Positions 30,210 through 41,375 of a stretch of DNA of 64,000 nucleotides are shown here, in pieces. Made by a program: the position numbers and the translations under genes. Under the pieces are notes generated by a model. The model was not told the DNA's origin and ran no database searches. It saw only the letters and a list, made by a program, of their open reading frames with translations. Origin of the DNA: Stereum hirsutum FP-91666 SS1 (Eukaryota; Basidiomycota; Agaricomycetes; Russulales; Stereaceae); NCBI RefSeq assembly GCF_000264905.1, contig NW_006763134.1, positions 2,569,013 through 2,633,012 of the forward strand, written 5' to 3'. Positions within the stretch are counted from its first letter, which is position 1. The number at the start of each line of letters is the position of its first letter.

Positions 30210-33190
30210 TTAAATCTTCCCTCCCAGCTCGGCGAACAATACGTCTCTTCCACGCCTTGCGCCTTCGGCCTCGCCAGCGCCGGAGGTGGAGGAACGACGG
30301 AGATCCCTGAGATGATTGGACAGGAGGAATGCAATATCTTGAACACCAGTAGCGAAGGAGAGTCAGTAAGGAATGGAATAACGAGGAGGAAATGCAACAC
30401 GCACCGAGCGACTGTTCGAAGTTAAGTCTTGGGTCGCAGAAGCTCTGATGATAGAATGGATCCATAAGCACCACGACAAGAGCCGATGCAACCGTCGAAT
30501 AGCAGGGCTAGAAGAACGACATACCTGGTACCTGAGCCCCAGCTCTTCCTCCGCCAACTCCATACTTCCCCCCAAACACTCAGTCACACTGAACCCCTCC
30601 TCGTCCACCTCGCCCGTGAACTCAAGACTGACGCCTCCTAGCCGAGAGTTGTTGTCGGCGTGGATGCGGAGGCAGGATGTGAGTTCAGAGATTATGGAGG
30701 AGAAGTTGCGTGTTTTTAGGCCGGTGGTGGAGGTGTGGGTGCTGTATTGGTGGTGTAGTGTGGCGTTCCGTGGCGAGATGGCGTAAAAGGAGTTGGATGT
30801 GATGGAGAGTTGGAGGGTGTTGACAATTAGTCTCAGAGGATGTATGGAAGGCGGGACAAGACGACGTACTTTCCGTGCATAGGATCACAGACCCAGATGA
30901 CCGGATGGCCTGATCCTTGGACGGCTTTGATGTGGCCCGGAAGGTGATTTTCGACCTGTGTTCATATAGTCAGCACTCCAATTCGTACGAGCAAGAGGAA
31001 AGATGAAGCGTGGAGCAATGAAAGAAGAAGCCCGGGAATAAATTGACCCTCTGCGAAGGAACTAGCAGACGAGTGCCCTTCCAAGATCATTCTGGGGGTC
31101 AAGCGACTTCCCAAAGGCATGTATCGCCGAAACCAAGATTAAGAACAACAAACCTTCCCAGCCCCATACCTCGTAATCAACGTGATTCTCCCACTCTCCC
31201 TCTCCGGATTCAAGATCTCTAACAACCCCACCACCCCCTCCCCATCCACGCCCGGTCCGACTTTGATACCAATCGGATTCCGAACGCCACGGAAGTACTC
31301 GACGTGGGCGCCATCGAGCTGACGCGTGCGGTCGCCGATCCACAGGAAGTGCGCGGATGTGTTGTAGTGGGCTTCCGGTTGCGATTGGGGTGGGGTGGAA
31401 GATGTGGTACTGGTGGAGGTGGCGGTGGCGGTAGGTTTGGAAGGAAGAGCGACCGAGGCGGGAACGGCGAATTTGCGCGTGAGGGCTTGCTCGTATGGGA
31501 GCATCAGGCCTTCATGACTATCCGTAAAAATGGTCAACTATCGGTCTTGATCACATACTCGCTCTGATACCTCCACATTCCTGCGATTGAAGAGAACAGC
31601 TACACGTACCTCGTCCAGAAATCCACCTCGCCCAACACGCCTCTCCCTCCACCTCGCTCATAACTCGCCGCCTCGGGACCCGAAGATCCAAGCCCGATAG
31701 TTTGTGTGAAATCAAGCGCATCAGCAAGTCCAGAAGTTATTTTCTGGAACTCGGAGCTACAAAGGGCCGCAAAACGGAGTTAGCGCAACGCGGTGGAAGG
31801 GATAGGAGGAGGCGGAGATAAATGAATGTAGAAAAGAAGCAGGATGTATCGATGGCGAGTTGGCAAAGCGATGGGATGCACGGGGAGGACATACCGTAGG
31901 GTCTTACTCCTAACATGAGCGAAAGACCAATCTCTCGGGTGGTGGAGCGACGCAAATCCAGAGGTAAGGAGCGATCGGACGTAGTTCAGCGTTGTTGTTG
32001 AGTGAAAGTAAGCGCTGTAGAGTGAAAGTGAGTATCCGGAGAAGAGAGAGCGACGACTGATTGAAAGGCGAAGAAAGAGAAAGTTCTGGGGCCGAACGCG
32101 ATACATACCTCAGGAGTCTCTCGGGATCTGGTGTGCGATCATCAGGATCGAGACTAGGGAAGATAAAGAAATCAGTGTTTGAGAGCGATAACCATGGTGA
32201 TGAGAACGAGAACAAGGAGATTCACGATGGGAAATGAACGCACCCATTCACATTGTCGCCTCTGTACACAGGAGAAATGAAAGCAGTCAGCGAGGGATCA
32301 TATGGTGGAAACGGAGACTACAAGAGCAAGGGTACAGGGAGCAGCTACAGAGGCGCTACTTGGTTTCGAAATACAGCCTGCATTTCTCGTGGTGTATTTG
32401 ATGCATGATAGAGATACACACCTGAAACTCGTCACCTCCCGGTCTCCGATCTTCTCTGTTCCGCTACTCCTTGGCTTCGCATACTGTCCGGCAATTCGAC
32501 CAATACGAACCTACCAGCCATATCATACAGGAAATCACTTCCAATGAGTATTGCGCTTGCGTGAAACGACTCAGGTCGAGAGAAGAAGTGGACGCACGAT
32601 TGGCAGTCGGGAACCCCAGAGAAGAATGAGGGAGAAGGAGAGTATGAGGCCGATCTTCGCAGAGATATTTTCCTACTTGGTGTATAACATTGCACGTATG
32701 GAGCGAGAAAGAGTAAGTGATTATTCAGAGTTAGCAACGATCAAGGAGGACAGCGGTGATTGGACTGACGTGTGTGCAGGCGTCGAAGCTCTCCGCACAG
32801 TCTCCTGCGTGGAGGAGAAACGCTTGGCCTTTCTGAACCAGGCTAAGTTGGTAGCGTAGGCGCTCGATCTATATGTTTTATTGGTCAGTGACCTATGCTT
32901 TTCAATTTATCTCTTACGCAAACAGGCTCAGTCGAGGATGCAAAGGGAACGTACCTCAGAAGGCGTGACGAGCGGCGGTAACTTTTCAATCTTGGTTAAG
33001 ACTCTGCTCGGTTTCCGAGAAATATGTGAGATCAAGAAATACGTGGCCTTGACAAGGAACTGAAAGGGACGTACTTCCCAAGTTTGCCCTCATCAGGGTA
33101 CTGAACAGATTGGGCCACAGGCCTCTCGCGCCACGATGAGGGAGTCCACTCAGGGTTAGCGTCGGCCGAAGAGATCTCGGGTTGGGACAT
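30210..33190 (-). CDS. Class II 3-deoxy-7-phosphoheptulonate (DAHP) synthase
   Basis: Fourteen exons, all phase-consistent, give 530 residues: 33190-33075, 33003-32955, 32868-32770, 32672-32598, 32510-32422, 32261-32244, 32153-32109, 32014-31895, 31756-31610, 31517-31154, 30955-30870, 30741-30525, 30444-30405, 30337-30210. Family landmarks in order: [28 protein letters not shown] (metal-binding Cys), [110 protein letters not shown] and [11 protein letters not shown]. The enzyme condenses PEP with erythrose 4-phosphate, the first step of the shikimate pathway. It is somewhat longer than bacterial class II enzymes because of a Thr/Ser-rich insertion before HFLWIG. Exon 6 is only 18 nt. A broken copy of exon 1 lies at 38682-38783. 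Confidence 0.95.
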
Positions 33191-33686
33191 GATTTCAATG
33201 GCTCCTTTTATTACAGCGTTTTTGCAAGTATGCGGAGGAATATGTTCAGAAGGAAAGTCAGATGGACGATGAGTGAATTTTCGGAGAGGATGGTTTTTAT
33301 TTTGATCTAGCATCGACACCGAGTCAGAGAGCGTATGATCCGAACCACAGAATCGGGTTAGGTTTCGCCCTCGTCATCAAGCACGCGGCGTCTTTCTCTC
33401 TTGAACTTGCTCTCGAACCTCTTCGACTTGAAGCAGCAGCTAGCTCGTTCATGCATCGCAAATCCATACCATGGTTTGTATCGTCTTACTATCGGCTGAA
33501 CAAGCTTGCGTATAGAAAGCACCCTTCTTTTGACTCTACGATTACTTATCCTCTTTGCTCGCTTTTGTTCTCAACTCTCGATCCTCGCTGTTGTTCTGGG
33601 CTTTCTTTCTTGTAACTCTTCTCGCCGATGTCCTTCCGGAGACCGTGTCTTGACTAGCCTCGAACCTTTTTGAGTACGGCGAGGGC

Positions 33687-34226
33687 TAAGGCAGAGGCCA
33701 TCAGCGACCGACGAACATCACGTGAAGTGGCGTAGCAGGGTTTTCCAGCCAATATTTTGTATTCAATCGTTTTTCACTCAAATACAACTGCACAGTCCTC
33801 TAGTAAAGATCATTCCCGACCAAGCTGGCAAGTTAGGTGGAAGAAACGGTAAAAATTACGAGGGCCATTAGACCTTATATGTTTCAAGTTTACTTGGAAC
33901 TTGTTGGCGGAAGATCTGTCCGATCCGCCAATGAGCTTTCGCAAAAATTTCCAAGTTTTCACTAACATATAAGCCCTATTCACCGTAGACCGTCAAAAAC
34001 GACAGTGGCGTCACGGGCCGGATCTTCTGAGCGTTGTAAGTTGAATGGCCCTCGCAAAGTTCACTTTAACCGAAATAAAATTCGGCAGGAATGTTACGAT
34101 GTAATGGGGGCGTAGACCTGCGCAATTGAAATTTTGACGAAGGCCTTTCTGTACGCGCTATTCTTGCAGAAACGCTTTTGCGCCACAACACGTGATGTTC
34201 GTTGGTCGCTGATGGCCTCTGCCTTA
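33687..34226. repeat. 38-bp inverted repeat pair enclosing a fold-back element
   Basis: Arms 33687-33724 and 34189-34226 are inverted copies with a single mismatch (right arm begins CACGTGATGTTCG and ends CTCTGCCTTA). The ~460 bp between them include the fold-back element at 33866-33981. Confidence 0.85.
33866..33981. repeat. Fold-back MITE-like element, copy A
   Basis: About 116 bp, nearly palindromic. Outer arms match CATTAGACCTTATATGTT and its inverse; an inner pair TTGGCGG/CCGCCAA closes the hairpin. It shares its ends with copy B at 34451-34730. No clear target duplication was identified. Confidence 0.6.
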
Positions 34227-34450
34227 TCATCTGTACATGTCGCGGACGAAACTCCGAACGTCATGCTTCTGCTCACACCTTCCAGGTTTCTCCGTCGTCA
34301 GCTGTTGAGTTCTCCAACATCATCGAAACCATCTAACCTCGCCGAGCTCAAAGATCCTAAAGCACTGCCTAACGCGCTTACGTGGATGGCTGATTCAATC
34401 TTTTACTACCAGTGCACAAGGCCATGTACATTCTGCAAACATATGGGCAT

Positions 34451-34730
34451 CAATAGACCTTATATGTTACGAGTTTTCTGGAAAGTTTTCAATCCAGATC
34501 AATACAAACTCAGCTCAAAACATGGTGATTTCCAGTACAAAATGCCCGGTGGCGCAAGAAATTTCTTTCTTCGTGATTGGCCAAGCGCGCTCCACGCCCG
34601 CCATTACGCTGAAGTAACTTGGAACGGCGACGGGATAGTCAATCCAAAAACAGCTCCACTTGGTTCAAGACCAATACAAGGTCAGTACAAAAAGAGGTCG
34701 AGTTTCTCACTAACATATAAGGTCTAATGG
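34451..34730. repeat. Fold-back MITE-like element, copy B
   Basis: About 280 bp with terminal inverted repeats related to TAGACCTTATATGTTA, the same ends as copy A but a different, longer interior. It looks like a non-autonomous terminal-inverted-repeat element. Confidence 0.6.
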
Positions 34731-35689
34731 AGCAGTAGTCATTGTCGTGCCTTGTAAACTCCACGGCTCGACTCTCCCAGAGTTTGAGCCCCTCATGATG
34801 AATGTCAGGACTTTGCCGAACTTTTTTTGCACCTGGCCTTACAGTTTGCCCTCCAGCCCCTTTGTGTCGAGGGCTGCCGACAACAACCATGCCTCGAGGG
34901 AGGAGTACCCTTCGTACCGGATGCTAGAGGGCCCATCTGTCACTGAAGGGTGTCAAGTAATATTGGTGCATTTCAGCATAGATGTCAAGTATGTGCAGAC
35001 ACAGAACGATCCTGGTGAGCAGTATCCTACGGCATCGAGTTTCTTTTGCTCGCCCTGCTTTCCATTCTCAACCGGTCCCGGTCCCATGCTTGAGGCGTTC
35101 GACTGTTGCGCTTTCTCCATGTACAGTAGAGGCTCGCGAGCACTTCGGAACATTCACAGCAACTGAATCCAGTGTTAACGTCTTCCACGAGTCCAGGCAG
35201 TCAGTCGACGTCGGAGTCGATACCTGTGCGTTTCTCGCGCTAGTACTGTCACGTTCCCTATCCTGCTGTAGTCTGGTCGATGAATGGAAGTCGATAACAT
35301 TGGCAAAGGTGCAATAAGTGGTCGTGAAAACGTCCTGTGCCTTCTTCCACATTCCTATGGCTCTACCCTTACCCTCCTCAGGGGGCTTATGATAATTGGT
35401 GCGATGTGATGAGTATCGTTATCTCTCATTCCCGTTTACTAGTAGCCGTTTTGACGTCTTCGTCGCCTGCTATGCTCCGACGTTGAAACACAGCAGTATT
35501 TCTCGTCACTCTACACCAAGCCAACGTCTGGCCATGGAAGCTTCTGAATCGGGGACAATATCACGATGGGTATCAATACATCGATCTCGCTTCTTGGGAC
35601 ATGACCCGACTAAGGAGGTTGCCATACAAGTTGGTAGCAGGGGCGATGCTTTGCTGCATCATCCATGCCTGATAATCTCGCCTGCTCTC

Positions 35690-38432
35690 TCGTCTTGTTC
35701 TCGTCTTCCCGGCTCCCACCATTTGTCTTTTAAGATCCCATCCACAAAGCTTCCCGTACCGTACCCTCAAGCAGACCCAGCTGCCAACGAGACAAAAGCT
35801 ATATCTCCATTCACAACGTACCAACACGAATTTTCACAACCCGCCAGCGAGCGCGCGTAAGATATACATTCCTTCGTTCGTCATACTAATAGTCTGAATG
35901 ACTATAAGGACGTATAGAGCCATTGAAAGCTCGTAGGCAATGTATAACTGAATACATACCGTAATATCTGCGGACGAGGACGATGAATTGTAGAGAGCTA
36001 GAGAGGGAGGGCGGTCTATCGGAGCGGATATATGTACTAGGTTTTGGCGAGAGAGCTGAGAAGGAGGCCAAGCAAAGAGGAAGACATGAGACGAGAGGAA
36101 ATGAGAAGGGAGAAAAACCCGAATCCATTTTCGGGCTGCATGACTCAGAGTACGAGAGGCTGATGTATGTATATTTACTGGATACCAGTTAGTGATGTAG
36201 ACGCGGACAGGCGAAGCGATCATGAATATAGAATGATGGTCGAGATAGAGGAGTCCAAAACGGCCAAGGCTGAGATACGAGTCAAGAAGATCAGACTCGG
36301 ACATGTCGTGTCAGAACGAAACGATGATATGCAAGTGCAAATTAATGTATCCCAGAAGCGTAAAAGACGTAGAGAGAACATCGAGAGCGAGACGGTGATG
36401 AAGTCTAGGTTTTTTACACACAAGAAAATGAATAGGGACAGACATACGAACATGATCACGAAGAAGAAAATCCGGGATATATACAACAAAACACGAGATG
36501 ATCCATCGGATTTGGAGTGCGAAGCTCACGAAGAATGATTATGAGGAGGAAGGCGGAGATGAAAAAGACAAGAAGAAATATACGAGTATGTAACAGGACG
36601 ACAACGACGACTAGTAGAAAGATAGGGCAATGTAGAAGAGGGCGGCGTGGAGAAGGTATGTACACGAGGTAGCGCAGGTAGAGCGTTGACAAGAAGGAAA
36701 GGAAGACAAAGAAAAGGACGAAAAACGAATGTGCGATAATACATATTATAATGAAGTGAGTGCGTGCGCAAAGTCTGGAAAACGAGGAAAGGAGATTAGA
36801 TTGATAAGATGAGACGTGTTCAGACTAGAATAGCCCAGAATCGAGATGACGCAGGTTGGAGACTATCAGCAGGAGACGAAATGGGGTCCAGCGAATGTCG
36901 TTCCTCGGCACAATACGCAATGTCCTGAAAGGAACGTCGACCGACGCAATTGCCAACTGTCGACCCCCACGCACGGGCTCAGACGAGAGACGCATAGTCT
37001 TAAAAGAGGGACACCAGCCCACTCCCATGCGTTCGCCATACATAGCGCCACGCCGCCACATAACCCTCGACCCTCGACTCCAGTTCCACATCGGCATCCA
37101 ATCGATCTCATTGCTTCGATATCCTGTGTTGCGCCGTCATTCGGATATCAAGATAGTTTTGTTTCGTCTAATCGGAGGTGGTGGTTGAAGAGGGCAAGCG
37201 AGCGAGGATCGTCGGAAAGAGAAGCGGGGGTAGTTGTAGATCGTCAATCGAGGGCGGATGAAAACGGGAAAGTGAGGGCGGTGAAGGAGGGGTAGTCCGG
37301 AGTGGTTTCAAATAGTCAAGAAAACGAGATGTGAGGGAGGGCGAAGGCGAGGGATGACTAGTCCTTGAACGAAGTAAAAATCCACTTGAGCAGCGGTCGA
37401 TGTGGCGATTGTTTCGACGGCATCGTCGACCTCGACTAAATACCCATCCATCATATCACAACCAATACCACCACCACCAACACGAACAAAACCACGTAAA
37501 AAGTAGAAAGTAAGAACCACAACAACTCATGAAAAAGAGACTGCGGTGAAACGCACCCTAACATCCACCATCCTCGCCGAATACCCCGGCGGAACCGCAA
37601 CATACGTCCCTCCCCTCGTCATCCCGGTACCAACCCCAACACCCGGCACATAATCCTACATAATCATAACTCTTCCTCAACACATTCCTTTCCTTGCCCG
37701 TATGATCGTACACACATAATGTTGGTAATGATGCCCCGGCGGCATAGTATTCGACCGCCTTGGTTCCCTTCGCGGCAGCACAGCCGAAACGGGCTGCGGG
37801 ACTGGGATCGGACGTGGTGTTGGCGCTGGGGCGGGTGAAGGACCGGGGTAGGAGTATGAACGGGAACGTGTGCGGATGGCGGTCGGCTCGGCGGATGGAG
37901 AACGGACATGACGTGGTTGGGTCTGTGGGGTCTGTGGTGGCGGTTTATATGGTTGGGCGGGAGGGAACCGCTGCTGTTGACGAGCGGTTGTGGTAGACGC
38001 AGAGACTGGGGAGGTCACTCGGGAGGCGGAGCGGGAGCGGTGTGGTGTGATTGTGTGGGAGGAGACGTGGGAGGAGTTGTTCGGAGGAGAGGGATAGCGG
38101 GATCCGGAGAGGATCCGGAGCGGGTGTGTGTCTGGGGCTGAGTCTGACTCTGGAGCTCTTTGTCGTAGACGTGTCGATGAGTGTACTGCAGATGACTCCC
38201 CGCCGAAACGTCCCTCGTCTTCGACCGCGTCGGCTGCATCCTCGGCGGAGGCGCTCCCTGTGCACCCGCCCTCGCCTCGCCGCCGTCATATGGATGAGGC
38301 AAGTTCTGTTGTGAATGGTATACATGCTATGGGTGGGAATGGGATACGGATTGAGACCGCTCTCGGGTCCGCGAGCGCGTGGCGACTTGGGAGGGCGTGG
38401 ACTACCGCTGAGTGAGTGGGTGTACGGCGTGT
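35690..38432. repeat. Degenerate copy of the 48.7-51.6 kb segment
   Basis: Collinear, same orientation, offset about 13.0-13.15 kb. Shared anchors include the Ala/Thr-codon block near 35755 and 48770, the string GCGATAATACATATTATAAT near 36735 and 49830, and the whole minus-strand gene body. Homology stops abruptly after GTGTACGGCGTGT. Many indels and substitutions show it is not recent. Confidence 0.8.
37358..38432 (-). pseudogene. Broken copy of the gene at 50500-51676
   Basis: Recognisable blocks in several frames correspond to the parent: RSYSYPGPSPAPAPTPRPIP, VSAVLPRREPRRSNTMPPGHH, and after the conserved intron a C-terminus SRSTMPSKQSPHRPLLKWIF ending FTSFKD. The first ~35 codons (starting MTEYDYSEEG in the parent) are absent because the duplication ends there, and frameshifts interrupt the body. 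The preserved last exon and splice sites show that the parent's gene model is right. Confidence 0.8.
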
Positions 38433-38681
38433 ACTTAGCGGCTCCTCGTCTTCACTGGAGTATTTCTGTGGATAGTATACAAAGCGCACGGGAGATTAAT
38501 CACAAGGAACGGGAGGAGGATGTTGAGGGATGTGACCGACGGGGGATAGTAGCACAGGTAGCTTACAAGCGTCTAAGTTTTCCGCATAACGAGGAAGGCC
38601 TAGTTTTCCTGAGGCTATTGAGTGAGTATCTAGCCCAGTTATATATCTGATGGGACCGACTAAGGTACTGGTCGAGGTTTA

Positions 38682-38783
38682 TTCCGTCAGGGTATTCAAC
38701 AGACTGGGCCACAGGCCTCTCGCGATGAGATCATCCACTCCACTGGGCTGCCCACGGCCAAGTAGCTCTCGGTCGACGACATA
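38682..38783 (-). pseudogene. Fragment of DAHP synthase exon 1
   Basis: The minus strand from ATG at 38783 parallels exon 1 of the class II DAHP synthase at 33190, including a shared run (GAGAGGCCTGTGGCCCA), but an indel and a stop codon destroy the frame. Flanking bases near 38935 (GGGTTAGGTTT) also match DNA upstream of the parent near 33357, so the duplicated piece includes promoter sequence. Confidence 0.75.
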
Positions 38784-41375
38784 TCTTCGTTGACTGGGGG
38801 CATTTGGTAGACAACAGTGTGGTCCAAAGCACAAGATAGGAGACGGTGGTATATTATCTCGATATGTCTGAGGTAAGGGGAAGGAACTGTTGCAAGACGC
38901 TGACTTGTCGCTGAATGCTCATATGAACCTCAGAATGGGGTTAGGTTTTGCGTTTCGTCATCGACAGCGCATCCGTCCTCTTGTCGACACGAACGTCCGC
39001 CAACGGTTGTGCCCAAGTTGTGCCTTGCTCTCTCGCCCGCAAATGTCTCTGTATACACTTCTTTTCACGCTTAAAACCTCGTATACTCTTCTGGTTTTCT
39101 CGGTGCTCATTCATCGTCGCTCGCTTCCACTGGCTTCTCTCGGAATATCCTACCGTCTCGCTGTTGCTCTGGAAAAACTGAGTACTCGCCTTGCACCCCG
39201 TTGCATAACTTCTGGGTGCGTTATCCTTGGTATAAGGGGATATAGACTCATACATTCCACTGCTCACTGCACGACGTATCGTCCTCAGCGACCGAGCTCT
39301 CCACCATCGTGAAGCCCACATACTGTAACCCTTGCAGCTTCAACAAACTTGGCTACTCTGCTATACAATGACAACCAATCTTTTTTCTTCGCTATATGCT
39401 CTATCTTTACGGTCACCTTCGCACACCAATTATTCCTGCAAGGCGTCGATAGGATATGGTAGTGGTGATCTCGGCGTCATACCTTCTCTCTCCTTGACTC
39501 TTTTGCGTTTCGCCCCACTCAGGGTTCAATTCCCTAATAAGTTTACCCTTTTTTATGGCCTCGTGTCCTATTTCCTTCTCTATATCCACCTGGTCAGGTC
39601 TTATCGGACCATAGTCCACGGCAAGTCTGGGGCAGATGCGGTCTCGCGCCATATTGTTTTCCTTACCGTTGGCGGTCAAATATTTCGACTTCTGATGATG
39701 CCTTCGGTCACTTTCGGCAGAACGACATCTGTAAATAAATATTGACCACGGCCAACATTATCTGACGTGGTCTATTGTTTGGCCTGGCTATCGATGACCG
39801 GCATCCCACCTTCTACGTCGTTTCTCTCGTGTCTTCTCCAAAGGCATAGTCCTTAAGCGGGAAGTGGATGCTCATGACCATATACCCACCACGGTGCCTT
39901 AGTCACCAGCGCTATATGTAGTGGTAGTATGGGTATTTACCGTGCCTCCTGGCATCCACCTACAAACCAAATCCGCGGAGAATGTGGTCCTCTCGTGATA
40001 GAATAGACTCACGAATTCTTTCTCATATCGCTGCTTTGTTTCTCCGTCTCTGGTTCCGTGCATCTGCCTTGTCGCTATAAATTCCGAAGCAGTGCCTCGA
40101 CTGTGCTGTACCGTTGTATTCATTGGTCGCTCGCTGATCAGTGATCAGACGTGCATGAAAGGAGCTGTGTCCTATTTCTCCGAAGATCTCAGAGACTGCA
40201 TGGCGCTGAGGAACGACTTTCCAACTACACGAGCTACTAGCATTGCAGCATGGAGGCCTAAAGCGTTGTACAAGCAAGACTTATCGTTTCGATCAGCCTG
40301 TGCACTTCGTGAAGTCTACGCTTCATTGCTGTTCAATTGTTCCACTCTGCACGATCCCTGATATATATATATATATAAATTTCGATCATTCACTGCGCCA
40401 GACACCAGTGTCCTTGCATGATTTTTATCGCGCGGGTCAGCATGGGATAGACCACACTGTTAACGCTAGGAATGTAGGATTGATACTTGGACAGAGATCG
40501 TTGCGGCAGTTCCTTTATGGTGGATCCTAATAACCCTATACCAGTGCAAACTATCATTAGACAGCTAGGAGCTGTTCTCTCTGCCACGGGCACTGCAACC
40601 AACCGCCTGCTGTTTGGCGACAATGTGGATGTGGGTCGTTCGTGCTTTGTGCTAGGCCGTATGTTCATCTCCGTGTCCTGTATAGCTTCAGCGTGCATAT
40701 ACCGATGCAATCCAATGATCATATGTGTGTTTTCACAGGCTTAAGAAAGCTCGACTGCTGTGTCCCTCGCACAATTAAGATCATCCTTATTGTCTGTACC
40801 GACCTGTGGATGGGACTTCATAGCCTCGAGGAATATCTCGGCGTCTCAACCGGTATTTCCGCGGTTGTGTCCATAGCTCATTTCCTCGATTTCGGTGTCA
40901 GTATTATCCTCGGACCTCATTTCGATCGGCGCAATGTGAGCATTAACGCTGTACTTCCTTCCCGCTTTTCTTTTCTCTCCGACCAAAGAACCACCGTCTG
41001 CTTCGCCGGCTGCAATATCCCAGTGCGGCAAGGCAGTGTAAGGTGTTTCCTCTTATCACACTGAGTGTAGATCTCGGTGTGATTTACACGGGAAAGGGAT
41101 GTGACTGTCTGGTGCGGATATCCGCACCTGTGCTCATCGTAAAAAATAGACCCAACTAAGGAAGCTCTGTTACAGCGTCTCCGAATACGCGGCATCTAGG
41201 CGTGGATGCACATCATTTATTTTTGGCGACACCGCCTGTGCCCAAGTAACGCATGTTATGCGCGAGGCTCTAGGGTTAAGTACCTTGGTTCTTAGGACTT
41301 CATCCCCATCTTTCTTCGAGCATTCACTCATACATTCGCACATTGTTCACACCAGCTTTACGGCTACGTTCCAAC
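38784..41375. other. Intergenic, no supported gene
   Basis: Several frames of 75-140 codons show no motifs, no splice-consistent extension and no low-complexity bias. A (TA)n microsatellite lies at about 40362-40376. Confidence 0.35.

Larger units (their letters stand above)
33191..35689. other. Repeat-rich intergenic DNA
   Basis: No gene supported. The stretch contains nested inverted repeats and two fold-back elements listed separately. The frame at 34134-34727 largely overlaps the second element and is not believed to be a gene. Confidence 0.5.

Noticed and set aside
34134..34727. 197-codon plus-strand frame
   Set aside because: Overlaps one arm of the 38-bp inverted repeat and the fold-back element at 34451-34730; composition follows the repeats rather than a protein.
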